A stretch of DNA of 64,000 nt from Sphingobacteriaceae bacterium (GTDB lineage Bacteria > Bacteroidota > Bacteroidia > Sphingobacteriales > Sphingobacteriaceae). A model generated the notes under the pieces. It was not told where the DNA came from and did no database searches. It was given only the letters and a program-made list of their open reading frames with translations. Location of the stretch: positions 372,001 to 436,000 of the forward strand of contig JAGIAD010000029.1 in assembly GCA_017745075.1 (NCBI GenBank), given 5' to 3'. A program made the translations under genes and the position numbers. The stretch's first letter is position 1. Every line of letters begins with the position of its first letter. Positions 63,349 to 64,000 of the stretch are shown in pieces.

Positions 63349-64000
63349 ATGAACAACACATTTAATATTAATCGATTTGGCTTATTGCTTAAAAGACAAT
63401 GGTTAGATTTTGGGAAAATTTATTTGATGAGTTTGATAGTGCTTACCGTAATTGTAGTAGGCTTCTATTTTTTTAATATCCCTCGCCTCAACCAATCAAA
63501 TTTTATATGGAATGATAACGGCCATGCTCAGTTAGCCTTTCGCATGCCCATTTTTCTTTCTATTGGTTTTTTGTTTTTAACAATAGAAGCCAGCACCTAT
63601 TTTAGTGGATTGGGGCAAAAATCGAAAGCAATTATGGAATTAATGACACCAGCCTCTACTACAGAAAAATTCTTTTGTGCAGTCCTTTTCTCTGTAATTC
63701 TTAGCCTTTTAAGTTACCTACTTATTTTTTTTATAGTTGATTCTATATTCCTTAACTATATCAACGAACTGTGGAAAAATCAAAAAGCGCTCGATTATAA
63801 TACTAATAAACTCACTTTCGTTTCTTTTAGCCCTTTTTACGATGATCTGACAAGTGATACCAGGAACAAATTTCTGTTTGTCTTTCCACTTTTCTTCTCC
63901 AGCGTTTTTCTTCTGGGATCTGTTTATTTTAATCGTTTTCACTACATTAAAACCGCTCTGTCATTAACAGCCTTATTCACACTTGTGATTTTTTTAGGCT
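63349..64000 (+). CDS. ABC permease-like membrane protein (partial, cut by window end)
   Basis: Read from the ATG at 63349; no stop before 64000, about 217 residues. Helices are at about 24-42, 66-86, 112-132 and 175-195. It begins MNNTFNINRFGLLLKRQWLD, has a hydrophilic loop KNQKALDYNTNKLTFVSFSPFYDD, and no other family mark I can name. It starts 3 bases after the ATPase gene, so it is its probable membrane partner. Confidence 0.8.
   Translation, partial: MNNTFNINRFGLLLKRQWLDFGKIYLMSLIVLTVIVVGFYFFNIPRLNQSNFIWNDNGHAQLAFRMPIFLSIGFLFLTIEASTYFSGLGQKSKAIMELMTPASTTEKFFCAVLFSVILSLLSYLLIFFIVDSIFLNYINELWKNQKALDYNTNKLTFVSFSPFYDDLTSDTRNKFLFVFPLFFSSVFLLGSVYFNRFHYIKTALSLTALFTLVIFLG

Overview
The window looks like the chromosome of a Bacteroidota, most likely a Sphingobacteriaceae member close to Pedobacter. 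The signs are TonB-dependent receptors with N-terminal carboxypeptidase-regulatory domains, a DUF4270 lipoprotein, a 29-residue AURKAIP1/COX24-type protein, promoters with a TAnnTTTG -7 box, weak Shine-Dalgarno signals, several TTG starts, and intergenic repeats that I associate with Pedobacter-like genomes. I see no rRNA, tRNA, CRISPR array, transposase or prophage. Most of the window is core chromosome with a few accessory pieces.

Layout: 1-2.6 kb holds a partial S41 peptidase, a small HTH regulator and a DUF4143 ATPase preceded by tandem 32-bp repeats. 2.6-7.5 kb is the rimP-nusA-infB translation/transcription operon (minus strand). 7.6-13.4 kb has a lipoprotein, a small membrane protein, an acyl-CoA dehydrogenase, and a membrane AraC-type regulator with an outer-membrane receptor. 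13.4-18.2 kb has panC-panD-YbhN-like flippase (minus), then a degenerate glycogen-synthase-like protein with a DUF4270 lipoprotein (plus). 18.5-24.8 kb is DNA and RNA maintenance: ssb, mutY, an HU protein, a TPR protein, the 29-residue basic protein, rng and radA.

24.8-26.3 kb is the clearest accessory event. A carboxypeptidase-regulatory-domain gene lies just after radA and is followed by a frameshifted relic of a second, diverged radA 3' end. This suggests gene capture by homologous recombination at radA. 26.6-36.2 kb has a DUF4920 protein, ilvE, tryptophan 2,3-dioxygenase, a ClC channel, a phosphoserine phosphatase fused to SerA remnants, an epimerase, a ureohydrolase-fold protein without its metal ligands, and a DUF4369-thioredoxin lipoprotein-type protein. 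36.3-46.5 kb has purD, a 2,4-dienoyl-CoA-reductase-like SDR, an enoyl-CoA hydratase, a large macroglobulin-plug protein, dcd, a phosphopantetheinyl transferase, lipB, a GDSL lipase and small membrane proteins.

46.5-53.6 kb is a membrane/MoxR cluster: RDD (divergent), then SpoIIM, a membrane protein, DUF4129-like, DUF4350, MoxR ATPase and DUF58, with overlapping genes. 53.7-64 kb has a nucleoid-associated protein, a GNAT-MarR pair with a perfect 24-bp palindrome in its promoter, a TlpA thioredoxin divergent from a His/Cys-rich small protein and a ZnuD-like TonB receptor, an Old Yellow Enzyme, an aldo/keto reductase, DoxX, and an ABC ATPase with its permease (cut by the window end).

Several intergenic gaps carry imperfect inverted repeats of one dispersed family (18.3, 30.8, 31.1 and 59.5 kb), an inverted pair of a second family (42.5 kb), and 'stuttering' low-complexity stretches. 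I did not find a convincing entirely new defence or biosynthetic system. The most rewarding points are the radA-associated capture, three core-gene relatives that have lost their catalytic motifs, the tiny basic protein, and the regulatory palindromes.
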